This document shows positions 44,059 through 56,760 of a DNA stretch of 64,000 bases, one piece after another. Position 1 is the stretch's first letter, and each line of letters starts with the position of its first letter. The stretch is from SABI01 sp028532915. Lineage in GTDB: Bacteria > Spirochaetota > Spirochaetia > Sphaerochaetales > Sphaerochaetaceae. The stretch lies in assembly GCA_963677225.1 (NCBI GenBank), contig OY781923.1, forward strand, positions 62,001-126,000, given 5' to 3'. The translations under genes were made by a program, and so were the position numbers. The notes beneath the pieces are model-generated. The model was given only the letters and a program-made list of their open reading frames with translations, did not search any database and was not told the origin of the DNA.

Positions 44059-45047
44059 AGTTTATCGCTCATCGTGGCGACCATCACGGCCTTGATCGTG
44101 TGCATTCTGTTCTCGGCTTCATCGAAGACGACCGAATGTTTTCCCCTGAAGACTTCATCGGTCACTTCCATCTCTTTGAGTCCGAACCGCTTCTCCACAT
44201 CCTGAGCGATGAAAGTCTCGGTATCATGGAAAGCAGGAAGGCAGTGCTGGAAGATCACATCAGGATTATCTGAAGCCTCTATGAGCTGCTGATTCACCTG
44301 ATAGGGGGTGAGAAGACTGATTCTTTCGGCCATCTTATCCTCTTCACCCATAGACACCCATACATCGGTGTAGATGATATCTGCACCGGCGACGGCTTTC
44401 ACAGGATCACTTTCAATCTCTATCTTTGCTCCCGACTCTTTCAGATCATCCTGCAGAGAATCAAGGAATGACTGCGGCGGGTTCAGTTCTTGCGGAGTTG
44501 CGACAACGAAGTTCATCCCGACCTTTGCCGCTCCGATCATAAGAGCATTGGCCATGTTGTTCCTTCCGTCTCCGACATACACCATCTTCATTTCGGAAAG
44601 GGGTTTGTCCACATGCTCTCTTGCGGTCATGAAGTCTGCAAGAACCTGGGTCGGATGATCGATATCGGTCAAACCGTTGAATACAGGAATACCGGAGTGT
44701 TGTGCAAGCTGCTCGACAAGATCCTGACTTGATCCCCTGTACTGAAGACCGTCATAGTATCTGCCGAGAACATTGGCCGTATCTTCGATAGATTCCTTCT
44801 TTCCCATCTGACTGTTGGTAAGGTAGGTCACATTTCCTCCCTCATCAAAAGCAGCAACTTCAAAAGCACAGCGTGTTCGGGTAGAGGGTTTATCGAAAAT
44901 CAGAACAATATTCTTTCCTTCCAACAGAAGATCCCGTTTTCCTGATCGTTTCTTAGCTTTGAGAGTATCAGCCAAATCCAATAGATAGGTGATCTCTTGC
45001 GGGGTGAAATCTTTCAACGTTAGCAGACTTCTTCCTTTCAAATTCAT
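44055..45047 (-). CDS. argF: Ornithine carbamoyltransferase
   Basis: A 330-aa OTCase that makes citrulline from ornithine and carbamoyl phosphate (or the reverse in the deiminase pathway). Signatures: STRTRCAFE (55-63, carbamoyl phosphate), HPTQVLADF, and HCLPAFHD with the catalytic Cys. Length and sequence are nearest to the ArcB/ArgF class of about 333 aa; anabolic versus catabolic use cannot be decided, and no other arginine genes are present. It begins inside the rmuC stop (ATGA). Confidence 0.92.
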   Translation of the reverse strand: MNLKGRSLLTLKDFTPQEITYLLDLADTLKAKKRSGKRDLLLEGKNIVLIFDKPSTRTRCAFEVAAFDEGGNVTYLTNSQMGKKESIEDTANVLGRYYDGLQYRGSSQDLVEQLAQHSGIPVFNGLTDIDHPTQVLADFMTAREHVDKPLSEMKMVYVGDGRNNMANALMIGAAKVGMNFVVATPQELNPPQSFLDSLQDDLKESGAKIEIESDPVKAVAGADIIYTDVWVSMGEEDKMAERISLLTPYQVNQQLIEASDNPDVIFQHCLPAFHDTETFIAQDVEKRFGLKEMEVTDEVFRGKHSVVFDEAENRMHTIKAVMVATMSDKL

Positions 45048-46195
45048 TTGGTATTCTCCTCTATTTCTTCGTGTGCTTCTGCACCGTTTGTTTCCACTGA
45101 AACCAATGTTCGTTGTATCTTCTCGCTTCTTTTAGAGGCAAGAGAGAGATCTGTCGAGGCAAGATCAAGCCGTTTCTTTGTCTTATCCAGCAACACTCCG
45201 AACTGAACAAATTCTGATTTCACTTTTGACAGAATCTGCCAGACTTCACTTGAATGCTCCTGTATCGACAAAGTCCTGAATCCCATCTGCAGACTGTTCA
45301 GAAGGGCCATAAGAGTAGTGGGCCCTGCAATCGTCACTCTATATTTAGTCTGCAGTTCCTCTACGAAACCGGGATGCTGAAGGACCTCCGCATAGAGACC
45401 TTCAAGGGGAAGAAAGAGAATGGCAAAATCCGTTGTGACAGGTACATTGATGTATTTGCTGCTGATATCTTTGGCTTCCCCTCTGATTCTCAGCCTTATG
45501 GCTTTCCGGATAGAATCTATTTGATCGATTTCATTATTGCGTTGTGCATCGATCAGCCGTTCATAATCCTCTTTCGGGAATTTGGCATCGATTGGAAGAA
45601 GAACATGTGTTTTGGGAGTTGATCCGGGAAGCTTGATAACAAACTCGACCCGTTCGTTGCTCCCTTTCCTTGTCGCAACATTTGTATCGTACTGCTCGGA
45701 GGTCAACATCTCTTTCAATATTGCATGAAGCTGGAACTCGCCCCAGATTCCTCTCGCCTTCACATTGGAGAGGACCCTTTTGAGATCACCGACACCATCT
45801 GCAAGATTTCTCATCTCTCCCAGAGATTTATTCACTGTTGTAAGTTGTTCACTGACCAGTCTGAAAGACTCTCCGAGACGTCTTTCCAGAGTCTGCTGAA
45901 GCTGTTCATCTACGGTATGCCGAATCTGTTCCAGTTTTCTCTCGTTATCGGTCCTCAGTGTCGTGAGCTTGATATCTATCGTCTCATTTATCTGATGAAG
46001 CTGATTCTGAGTAAGCTGGGCGATGTTCGTCAGAGTCTGGATATTCTTGTTCAGCTGTTCATCCACAGCTGAACGCATGTTCTTCTCCAGGCGCCTGATC
46101 GCTATCGTGACGACAATATAAGAAGAAAGGGAAACAGCTACCACGATGAGTACTGAGAAAAGCAGACTGTTTGAACTATCCAAGATTCTATCCAT
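45044..46195 (-). CDS. rmuC: RmuC-family DNA recombination protein
   Basis: A 383-aa protein with an N-terminal membrane helix (about 11-32), a coiled coil (about 34-125), then the RmuC nuclease-like domain: VKARGIWGEFQLHAILKEML, LPIDAKFPKEDYERL and FAILFLPLEGLYAEV. RmuC proteins limit inverted-repeat recombination; their biochemistry is unclear. The ribosome site is weak (GAAGGGAAA about 17 nt away). It lies between metQ and argF in an apparent metNIQ-rmuC-argF unit. Confidence 0.88.
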   Translation of the reverse strand: MDRILDSSNSLLFSVLIVVAVSLSSYIVVTIAIRRLEKNMRSAVDEQLNKNIQTLTNIAQLTQNQLHQINETIDIKLTTLRTDNERKLEQIRHTVDEQLQQTLERRLGESFRLVSEQLTTVNKSLGEMRNLADGVGDLKRVLSNVKARGIWGEFQLHAILKEMLTSEQYDTNVATRKGSNERVEFVIKLPGSTPKTHVLLPIDAKFPKEDYERLIDAQRNNEIDQIDSIRKAIRLRIRGEAKDISSKYINVPVTTDFAILFLPLEGLYAEVLQHPGFVEELQTKYRVTIAGPTTLMALLNSLQMGFRTLSIQEHSSEVWQILSKVKSEFVQFGVLLDKTKKRLDLASTDLSLASKRSEKIQRTLVSVETNGAEAHEEIEENTK

Positions 46196-46236
46196 CGGGT
46201 ATGACTCTGTTTCCCTTCTTTTCTATCGTTACGAAA

Positions 46237-47040
46237 TTAGAATACTACGACGACTTCTCCGTTAGGATAGTGCTGTTCGACGTAGTCTTTAATTGTATCA
46301 CTCTGCAATGCATTCACCAGTGCCTTGATATCTTCATTGTTCTCATTGCCTTCTTTTACAGCGACAACGTTCACGTAAGGAGAATCGGAACCTTCGATCA
46401 GCAGTCCGTCGACATTCGCCTTCAGACCTGCGGGAATGGCGTAGTTACCATTGATGACAGCCGCGTCCACATCAGAGAGCACACGAGGAAGCGATGCGGC
46501 TTCGATCTCGGTGAACTTGAGATCATGCGGATTCGATGTGATATCGAACGGAGTTGCCGTGATTCCGGCACCTTCACTCAGGGTAATCAGTCCGTAACTC
46601 TGCAGCAGCAGCAACGCACGTCCGCCGTTGGTGGGATCGTTGGGTATTGCAATGGTGGCATTTGAAGGAAGATCATCGACTGAACTGTATTCTTTTGAAT
46701 ACAGAGCAATCGGTTCGATATGGATTCCTCCGGCATTTACCAGATGATACCCCTGTTCTTCGTTGAAAGATTCAAGATAAGGAATATGCTGGAAGAAGTT
46801 GGCATCAATCTGGCCGTCTTCCAACGCCTTGTTCGGAGTGACATAATCGGTGAACTCGACGATCTCGAGCTCGATACCCTGCTCCAGCAGGTCATCTTTG
46901 ATCAGTTCGAGGAACGCCGCATGGGGTTCCGGAGTCGCTCCGACCTTCAAAGTCGTACTTTCCTGTTCCGACACACCGGCAGCAAATAGTGCTGACGATG
47001 CAACCAAAACGATCAATAGAATGCTTATTGTCTTTTTCAT
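46237..47040 (-). CDS. metQ: Methionine ABC transporter substrate-binding protein
   Basis: A 267-aa NlpA/MetQ-type binding protein. It has a hydrophobic signal (about 4-20) ending SSALFAAGV but no cysteine, so it lacks the lipobox of typical MetQ lipoproteins and is probably a soluble periplasmic protein. Conserved blocks: VGATPEPHAAFLE, DANFFQHIPYLE and IAIPNDPTNGGRALLLLQ. It delivers methionine to MetNI. The 3' gene is rmuC. Confidence 0.93.
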   Translation of the reverse strand: MKKTISILLIVLVASSALFAAGVSEQESTTLKVGATPEPHAAFLELIKDDLLEQGIELEIVEFTDYVTPNKALEDGQIDANFFQHIPYLESFNEEQGYHLVNAGGIHIEPIALYSKEYSSVDDLPSNATIAIPNDPTNGGRALLLLQSYGLITLSEGAGITATPFDITSNPHDLKFTEIEAASLPRVLSDVDAAVINGNYAIPAGLKANVDGLLIEGSDSPYVNVVAVKEGNENNEDIKALVNALQSDTIKDYVEQHYPNGEVVVVF

Positions 47041-47084
47041 GTGTATTTCTCCCCGGATCTTCCTGTCGGAAGATTCTGTATAGT

Positions 47085-47747
47085 CTATCTTCGGCCCATC
47101 ATACGGGCACTGATTTTATTTCCAAGGACCTGGATGAGTTCGACCAATACGAGGATAATGACAACAGAGACAAACATGATATCTCCTCTGAACCGCTGAT
47201 ATCCATACCGTATTGCCAAATCTCCAAGTCCGCCTCCGCCGATGGCTCCTGCCATCGCCGAATATCCAATCAGATTAATGATTGTAAGCGTCACCCCTGA
47301 AACGAGCGAAGGCATCGCCTCAGGCAGTAATACTTTGTAGATGATCTGCCAAGTAGTGGATCCCATAGCTCGGGCGGCCTGAATGACCCCCGGATCCACC
47401 TCCTTTAGTGACGTTTCAATAATACGTGCAACGAACGGAGCTGCAGCGATTGAAAGTGGCACTATAGTTGCACTTGTTCCAATACTTGTCCCTACTATCA
47501 CTCTGGACAGAGGGAACAGCAATATCATGAGGATGATAAAAGGAAAACTTCTCAGAACGTTCACAATACGCCCGAGAATATTGTTCAATAACGGTTTGGG
47601 AATGATCCCGCCCTGCTCTATAGGGCCTGTAACACACAGAAGAACACCGAGAGGCAGTCCGAGAACCAGTGAGAACAAGGTGGAGGCAAAAACCATCACC
47701 AGAGTCTGCCATGTTGCTGTAGAAACCAGGAGTATAAGCTGATTCAT
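47085..47747 (-). CDS. metI: Methionine ABC transporter permease
   Basis: A 220-aa permease with five predicted membrane helices. The EAA loop that docks MetN reads EAMPSLVSGVTLTIINLIG, and the C-terminus has GGGGLGDLAIRYGYQRF, both typical of MetI. Its start is 1 nt from the metN stop, so it is tightly coupled. Confidence 0.95.
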   Translation of the reverse strand: MNQLILLVSTATWQTLVMVFASTLFSLVLGLPLGVLLCVTGPIEQGGIIPKPLLNNILGRIVNVLRSFPFIILMILLFPLSRVIVGTSIGTSATIVPLSIAAAPFVARIIETSLKEVDPGVIQAARAMGSTTWQIIYKVLLPEAMPSLVSGVTLTIINLIGYSAMAGAIGGGGLGDLAIRYGYQRFRGDIMFVSVVIILVLVELIQVLGNKISARMMGRR

Positions 47748-47748
47748 A

Positions 47749-48765
47749 TCAATGACCCTCCTCTTCTACGATTATTCCGGACAGTTTCAAAGCCGCAACA
47801 GCCTTATCTACTTCGTCGCTCTCTCCGATAATGTCACAGATGAGAGTGCCGACATCTTCATCAGATACCGTCTGCACTCCTCCTGCTCTGATATTGAATT
47901 CGACATCATAGTTCTTCTGGATACGTGAGAGCACCGGCTCGCCTGTAAGATCGCCTCTGAAACGTAGAGTATATCTTCCGCCTTCGGTCGACCACCTTAC
48001 AATGTCCTGATGTTTCGAATCTTCGCTTTCAGCGAGAGGCGCAAGATTTGCAAGGAAATCGCGCGTTGTATCACTTTTGGGGGTGACAAATACATCAGCG
48101 ACTTTACCTTCCTCGACAACCTTGCCGTCTTCGAGCACGGCAACATATTCACAGGCATCCCTGACGACCTCCATCTGATGGGTGATCATCACGACTGTGA
48201 GATTCATTTTGTGTTGAAGGTCTTTAAGCAGAGAAAGGATAGATCGTGTAGTCTGCGGATCGAGGGCACTGGTGGCCTCGTCACAGAACAGGATATCGGG
48301 GTTATTCGCAAGAGCTCTTGCTATGGCAACCCTCTGTTTCTGACCGCCGCTGAGTGTACTGACCGGAGCATCTTTTCTCCCGGTAAGGCCCACAAGTTCA
48401 AGAAGCTGGTCAACTCGTTTATCTATCTCTTTTGATGGAACTGCTGCGATCTCCAGCGGATAGGCAATATTCTCCCCTGCATTTCTTGAAGAAAATAGAT
48501 TGAAGTTCTGAAAGATCATACCGATCTTTCTCCTCTGAGATATCAGCAGGTCTTTTGAGAGATTATCGACACGATTCGATTCATAATAGATTTCTCCCTT
48601 ATCGGGAGATTCAAGAAGTGAGACAAGGCGCACAAGGGTAGATTTTCCTGCCCCACTTTTACCGATGATACCGTAAATAGTGTTATCAGGAATCTTCAGT
48701 GAGATATCATGAACAGCGTGTAACGATCCGTAGGATCTGTCGAGTCCATGTAAAGATATCTGCAT
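47749..48765 (-). CDS. metN: Methionine ABC transporter ATP-binding protein
   Basis: A 338-aa ATPase: Walker A GKSGAGKS (35-42), signature LSGGQKQRVAIARAL, Walker B ILFCDEATSAL, and a C-terminal NIL domain (about 260-338) that binds methionine and gives trans-inhibition. It heads metNIQ. The leader is only about 35 nt, so no SAM riboswitch is present. Confidence 0.96.
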   Translation of the reverse strand: MQISLHGLDRSYGSLHAVHDISLKIPDNTIYGIIGKSGAGKSTLVRLVSLLESPDKGEIYYESNRVDNLSKDLLISQRRKIGMIFQNFNLFSSRNAGENIAYPLEIAAVPSKEIDKRVDQLLELVGLTGRKDAPVSTLSGGQKQRVAIARALANNPDILFCDEATSALDPQTTRSILSLLKDLQHKMNLTVVMITHQMEVVRDACEYVAVLEDGKVVEEGKVADVFVTPKSDTTRDFLANLAPLAESEDSKHQDIVRWSTEGGRYTLRFRGDLTGEPVLSRIQKNYDVEFNIRAGGVQTVSDEDVGTLICDIIGESDEVDKAVAALKLSGIIVEEEGH

Positions 48766-48806
48766 GCGCCGCTACTCCTTGCCTTAAATTATGATAAACG
48801 TATCAC

Positions 48807-48836
48807 ATAATAGAATAAATTATCAGAGGATTTCAA
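48807..48836 (-). promoter_or_regulatory. metN promoter
   Basis: Minus strand: -35 TTGAAA (48831-48836), 18-bp spacer, -10 TATTAT (48807-48812). It lies between the rRNA operon end and metN. Confidence 0.65.
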
Positions 48837-48937
48837 GCGACAATCGATATTTTTCGAATAATCAGAATGATAATATGCCGAATCTTACATATTCAATACA
48901 TAATTATCCATCTGGATTGCGAAAAAGACAAAAAAAA

Positions 48938-49049
48938 TTCCGGCAACGACCTGCTCTCCCGCGCGAACGCAGTACCATCGGCGCAAGAAGGCTTGACTTC
49001 CGTGTTCGGGATGGGAACGGGTATGACCCTTCTGCTATAGTCACCGGAA
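48938..49049 (-). rRNA. rrf: 5S rRNA, second (distal) copy
   Basis: A 112-nt 5S rRNA with the universal CCCGTTCCCATCCCGAACACGG core and closing stem TTCCGGTGAC/GTTGCCGGAA. It differs from the proximal copy at many positions, but the changes pair with each other in the helices (U-A for G-C at the ends, AGAAGG/CTTCT for AGAGG/CCTCT), so it looks functional. It is followed directly by TTTTTTTGTCTTTTTC, a likely end of transcription. Confidence 0.93.
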
Positions 49050-49116
49050 AAATTTATATATGTATCACATCACATCTCGAAAATATTTCAATATGTGGTG
49101 TTATAGGCAAAAAAAA

Positions 49117-49230
49117 GGTCCGGCAGCTACCTACTCTCCCGCGCGAACGCAGTACCATCGGCGTTAGAGGGCTTGACTTCCGTGTTCGGGATGGGAACGG
49201 GTATAACACCTCTGCTATGGCCACCGGACC
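49117..49230 (-). rRNA. rrf: 5S rRNA, first (proximal) copy
   Basis: A 114-nt 5S rRNA with closing stem GGTCCGGTGGC/GCTGCCGGACC and the same core as the distal copy. It is followed by eight U residues and then 60 nt of AT-rich spacer before the second copy. Confidence 0.95.
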
Positions 49231-49246
49231 AGATTCTCTTTAGTAC

Positions 49247-49268
49247 CATAAGAGGTTTTCCTCTTATG
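49247..49268 (-). other. Processing hairpin between 23S and 5S
   Basis: A perfect 9-bp stem with a 4-nt loop (CATAAGAGG-AAAA-CCTCTTATG on the transcript) with no U-tract, so more likely a processing or folding element than a terminator. Confidence 0.4.
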
Positions 49269-49319
49269 AGACGAAGCGAATCTCGATTCCAAGTATACGT
49301 GGGATCGATACAATAATAT

Positions 49320-52296
<2,977 letters not shown>

Positions 52297-52399
52297 TATT
52301 ATTCTATCAATCCCTTCGCTATATTGTAAAAAACCAATTCATCTCACACCTGAGCTCGGATGTTACAGCGTAAGCCATAATCCAGATTCTCAGGGTTAT

Positions 52400-52473
52400 T
52401 GGGCCTGACAAGACTTGAACTTGTGACCTCTTGCTTATCAGGCAAGCGCTCTAACCACCTGAGCTACAGGCCC
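52400..52473 (-). tRNA. tRNA-Ile (GAU) in the 16S-23S spacer
   Basis: A 74-nt cloverleaf: acceptor GGGCCTG/CAGGCCC, D-arm TAGCTCAGGTGGTTA, anticodon loop CTGATAA (GAT), T-loop GTTCAAGTC, discriminator A; CCA not encoded. It is the only tRNA in the spacer; the tRNA-Ala that often follows is absent. Confidence 0.97.
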
Positions 52474-52609
52474 AGACAAATATATCAAAGAAGAGAAGGA
52501 ATATAAAGGAAAGTGCAAGGGGTTTGTTCTGACAGTCTTTCACTGTCACGGGTCAACGACCCTGTTGTGTGCATTCGAGTGTGAACCTCGAATGCGTACC
52601 TTTCTTATC

Positions 52610-54151
<1,542 letters not shown>

Positions 54152-54634
54152 ATAAGTTCCGACATAAATGCCGGAGTTTATTCAACTTTAAGTCTTCCCC
54201 TGTCATCTCGCGCTGCCTTTCGACAGCCAAACGTTAGCTTTTTACTTCTATTCGTTTTGAATTGACTTGGAAGCCCTTACACTTCCTAAACAACTTTCGT
54301 TGTCTGCATCGTAACCAACGACCGAAACCGGTAATCGTTACTCTGCTATTCCTTCCTTCTCTTCTCTTATATCTCTGTCAAAAATCTCAGCCTTTCGGCC
54401 GTTTATCTCGCAACCTCTCGTTGAGGCGCTCGACTGTTATACCAGAAATCTCATCAAAGTGTCAAGCGTTTTTGCTGAACTCTTTTTTTTAATTTCTCAT
54501 TGCCCTCTGTCTCACCGTTTTTTCAGCCGATGTTGTTTTAGGCAACGAAGGGGATACTACCCGTTTTAGACAAATACGTCTAGTAGGTTTTCGAAAAATA
54601 TTGAAAAAAATATCAAATTAAGGAGAAAATCACC
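54152..54634 (-). other. rRNA operon leader and pgsA-rrn intergenic region
   Basis: This 483-bp region has no gene. It holds the rrn promoter (54436-54465), a leader of about 280 nt with one 16S processing arm (54353-54365) and a small CGGCC-GAAA-GGCTG hairpin, and, upstream of the promoter, AT-rich sequence with a TAGAC/GTCTA inverted repeat (54567-54582) and a run of U after pgsA that may end that operon. A boxA element was not identified with confidence. Confidence 0.5.
54436..54465 (-). promoter_or_regulatory. rRNA operon promoter
   Basis: Minus strand: -35 TTGACA (54460-54465), 18-bp spacer, -10 TATAAC (54436-54441) preceded by TGG, i.e. an extended -10. A-rich sequence upstream could act as an UP element. 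Confidence 0.8.
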
Positions 54635-55231
54635 TTATCGCGACAGATCTGCAAGAGCCCTGCTTCTGTAAATCGATAGCACGTAAGTAAAAAAGGAAAT
54701 CAGAGAAAATAATGCCGCCAAAATGAACAATATAAGCATCACCGGGTCGGCAAAACTCTTCCAGTTCTGACTTTCAATCAGACGGGAAGCCGATACATAG
54801 ATGATTCCCGCGACACCGCTGACAGCATACATCACAGCCTTCGCCTTTCCCCAGCTGTTTGCGGCAACCGCCTTCCCCGTCTTCATCATGAGCATTCTCA
54901 GAAAGAGGATCGAGAACTCTCTGTACATGATGATGATAAAGGCCCACACAGGCATCACAGACACCGCTGCGAGGCATACAAAGTAAGTAAGGCGGGCAAG
55001 AGTATCACTGAAGGGATCCATCACCTTTCCCAGATCGGTAACAAGATGATATTTCCGCGCGATTATGCCGTCTGCAAGATCAGAGATTTCTATCAGAGCC
55101 CACAGCACCAGCATCAACACCGCCGATGCTGCCGATAAAGAAGGGTCGATCCATTGCGGCAGAAAGAACACAATGAAGAACATAGGAGTCAGCACCAGAC
55201 GGGTGACAGTAATTTTATTCGGAAGATTCAT
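54635..55231 (-). CDS. pgsA: CDP-alcohol phosphatidyltransferase, probably phosphatidylglycerophosphate synthase
   Basis: A 198-aa membrane protein with several helices and the CDP-alcohol transferase motif DLADGIIARKYHLVTDLGKV followed by MDPFSD (DxxDGxxARxxxxxxxxGxxxDxxxD, about 51-76). It most likely makes phosphatidylglycerol phosphate from CDP-diacylglycerol. The ATG overlaps the carboxypeptidase stop (TGATG), with AGGAGG 7 nt upstream; an in-frame TTG one codon earlier is less likely. Confidence 0.88.
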   Translation of the reverse strand: MNLPNKITVTRLVLTPMFFIVFFLPQWIDPSLSAASAVLMLVLWALIEISDLADGIIARKYHLVTDLGKVMDPFSDTLARLTYFVCLAAVSVMPVWAFIIIMYREFSILFLRMLMMKTGKAVAANSWGKAKAVMYAVSGVAGIIYVSASRLIESQNWKSFADPVMLILFILAALFSLISFFTYVLSIYRSRALADLSR

Positions 55232-56748
55232 CAATACCCCTCCTGCGAAACATATTTTTTAGTAAGATAAGAGATGTAGTGAGACGCGTCGAGGTCTTCT
55301 TTGGTAACTTTCATCAGCAGATCCTTCGGGTCATGTATCGATCCGAAAGAATAGACGTTCTTGTTCAGATAATCGTGAATAGGTGAAAAATCACCACCTT
55401 CGATCACCGAATCGACATCGACCTCATTTTTCATCGCATCGTAAATCTGCGCAGCATAGACATTCCCCAGAGCATAGGTGGGAAAATAACCGAACTCTCC
55501 CATAGACCAGTGAACATCCTGGAGGACACCTTCTTTGTCACTCATAACGTCAACACCCAAAAGGCGCCTGAGCTCATCATTCCAGGCGTCTCTCAGATCT
55601 TTGACAGCCAAAGCCCCTGAAAGAAGCTTACGTTCAAGATTGAAACGGAGGATAATATGCAGAGAATAGGTCACCTCGTCGGCATCCACTCTGATCGTAC
55701 CGGGTTTCACCCTGTTTATCGCCTGATAGAATGCTTCTTCATCAACATTTTTCAGCTGGGCCGGAAACAGCCTAGAGAATTCAGGATAGAAACAGTGCCA
55801 GAACTCCCTGCTTCTGCCTACCATATTTTCCCATAGACGGGACTGGCTTTCATGAAAAGCCAGTGAGGCTGCATTCGCCAGACACGTACCTTTCAACGAT
55901 CCGTGAGAGACACCCATCTCGTACAGTGCATGTCCCCCTTCATGAATTATCGAATAGAGAGGACTGGCAACACTCGCCTCCGTATAACGGGTCGTGATAC
56001 GGATATCATCGGCTCCGAGAGTAGTCGTATACGGATGAGTCGACAGCCCGACCTTCCCCCGGTCGAAATCGAAACCCATAGCATTCAGTACTTTATCGCT
56101 GAATTTTTTCTGAAGATCAACCGGATAGCTCTGATACAGAAACGAGTCATCGACTTCAGGCCGTCCGCGCAGCTGTTCCACTATATACTGCAGCTGCTTC
56201 TCCAAGGGAGAGAAAACACTTTCCACATCCCGAGCTTTCATCCCCGGCTCAAAGTTATCAAGGAGAGGATCATACGGATCATCTTCGAAACCGTAGAAGT
56301 CTGCCTTCTGCTGAAGAAGACCTACAATCTTCTCCAGCACGGGTTCGAATAGGGAGAAATCACTATCCTGACGGGCTTTTGCCCACACCTGATGGGCTGA
56401 ACTCGTCGTCTCGGAGAAAGTCCGGACGAAATCTGAACTCAACCGACTCTCCTTCGACAGCTGTCTGTAACGTTGACGCACCAGAGCCTTCGTTTCAGGA
56501 TCCAGGTCATCATCGCCGTCTTTCTTCTTCTCGTCAGCTCCCAGAGAGACGAGCGCCTCCATAAGAGAATCTCCCGTGGCAAGTTCATGAATCTTCTTCT
56601 CCAGCAGACCGATCTGACGGGACCTCTCCTCCTGTGCGAGAGGAGGGGCTTCTTCCTGATCCCAGTACAGCGTGGCAGTGATATGTTCAAGCAGGACCAG
56701 CTCATTATCGATCGAACGCAGAGTCTTCAGTGCATTCTCCTTGTCCAT
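55231..56748 (-). CDS. M32 (Taq-type) metallocarboxypeptidase
   Basis: A 505-aa thermostable carboxypeptidase 1 family protein, usual length about 500. The zinc motif HEGGH (HExxH) lies in SIIHEGGHALYEMG. The M32 helix motif TRYTEASVASPL and the C-terminal VRVDADEVTYSLHI, matching the family DEVTY segment, support the call. It is cytoplasmic, removing C-terminal residues from peptides. It lies between thrS (12-nt gap) and pgsA (1-nt overlap), so it is probably under T-box control. Confidence 0.93.
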   Translation of the reverse strand: MDKENALKTLRSIDNELVLLEHITATLYWDQEEAPPLAQEERSRQIGLLEKKIHELATGDSLMEALVSLGADEKKKDGDDDLDPETKALVRQRYRQLSKESRLSSDFVRTFSETTSSAHQVWAKARQDSDFSLFEPVLEKIVGLLQQKADFYGFEDDPYDPLLDNFEPGMKARDVESVFSPLEKQLQYIVEQLRGRPEVDDSFLYQSYPVDLQKKFSDKVLNAMGFDFDRGKVGLSTHPYTTTLGADDIRITTRYTEASVASPLYSIIHEGGHALYEMGVSHGSLKGTCLANAASLAFHESQSRLWENMVGRSREFWHCFYPEFSRLFPAQLKNVDEEAFYQAINRVKPGTIRVDADEVTYSLHIILRFNLERKLLSGALAVKDLRDAWNDELRRLLGVDVMSDKEGVLQDVHWSMGEFGYFPTYALGNVYAAQIYDAMKNEVDVDSVIEGGDFSPIHDYLNKNVYSFGSIHDPKDLLMKVTKEDLDASHYISYLTKKYVSQEGY

Positions 56749-56760
56749 AGACGTTCCTCC

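Noticed and set aside
48766..48937. SAM or T-box riboswitch upstream of metN
   Set aside because: The promoter at 48807-48836 leaves a leader of only about 35 nt, and no SAM-I or T-box motif is present.
54567..54582. Intrinsic terminator for pgsA at the TAGAC/GTCTA repeat
   Set aside because: The stem is only 5 bp and is followed by AAAACGGG, not a U-tract on the transcript.
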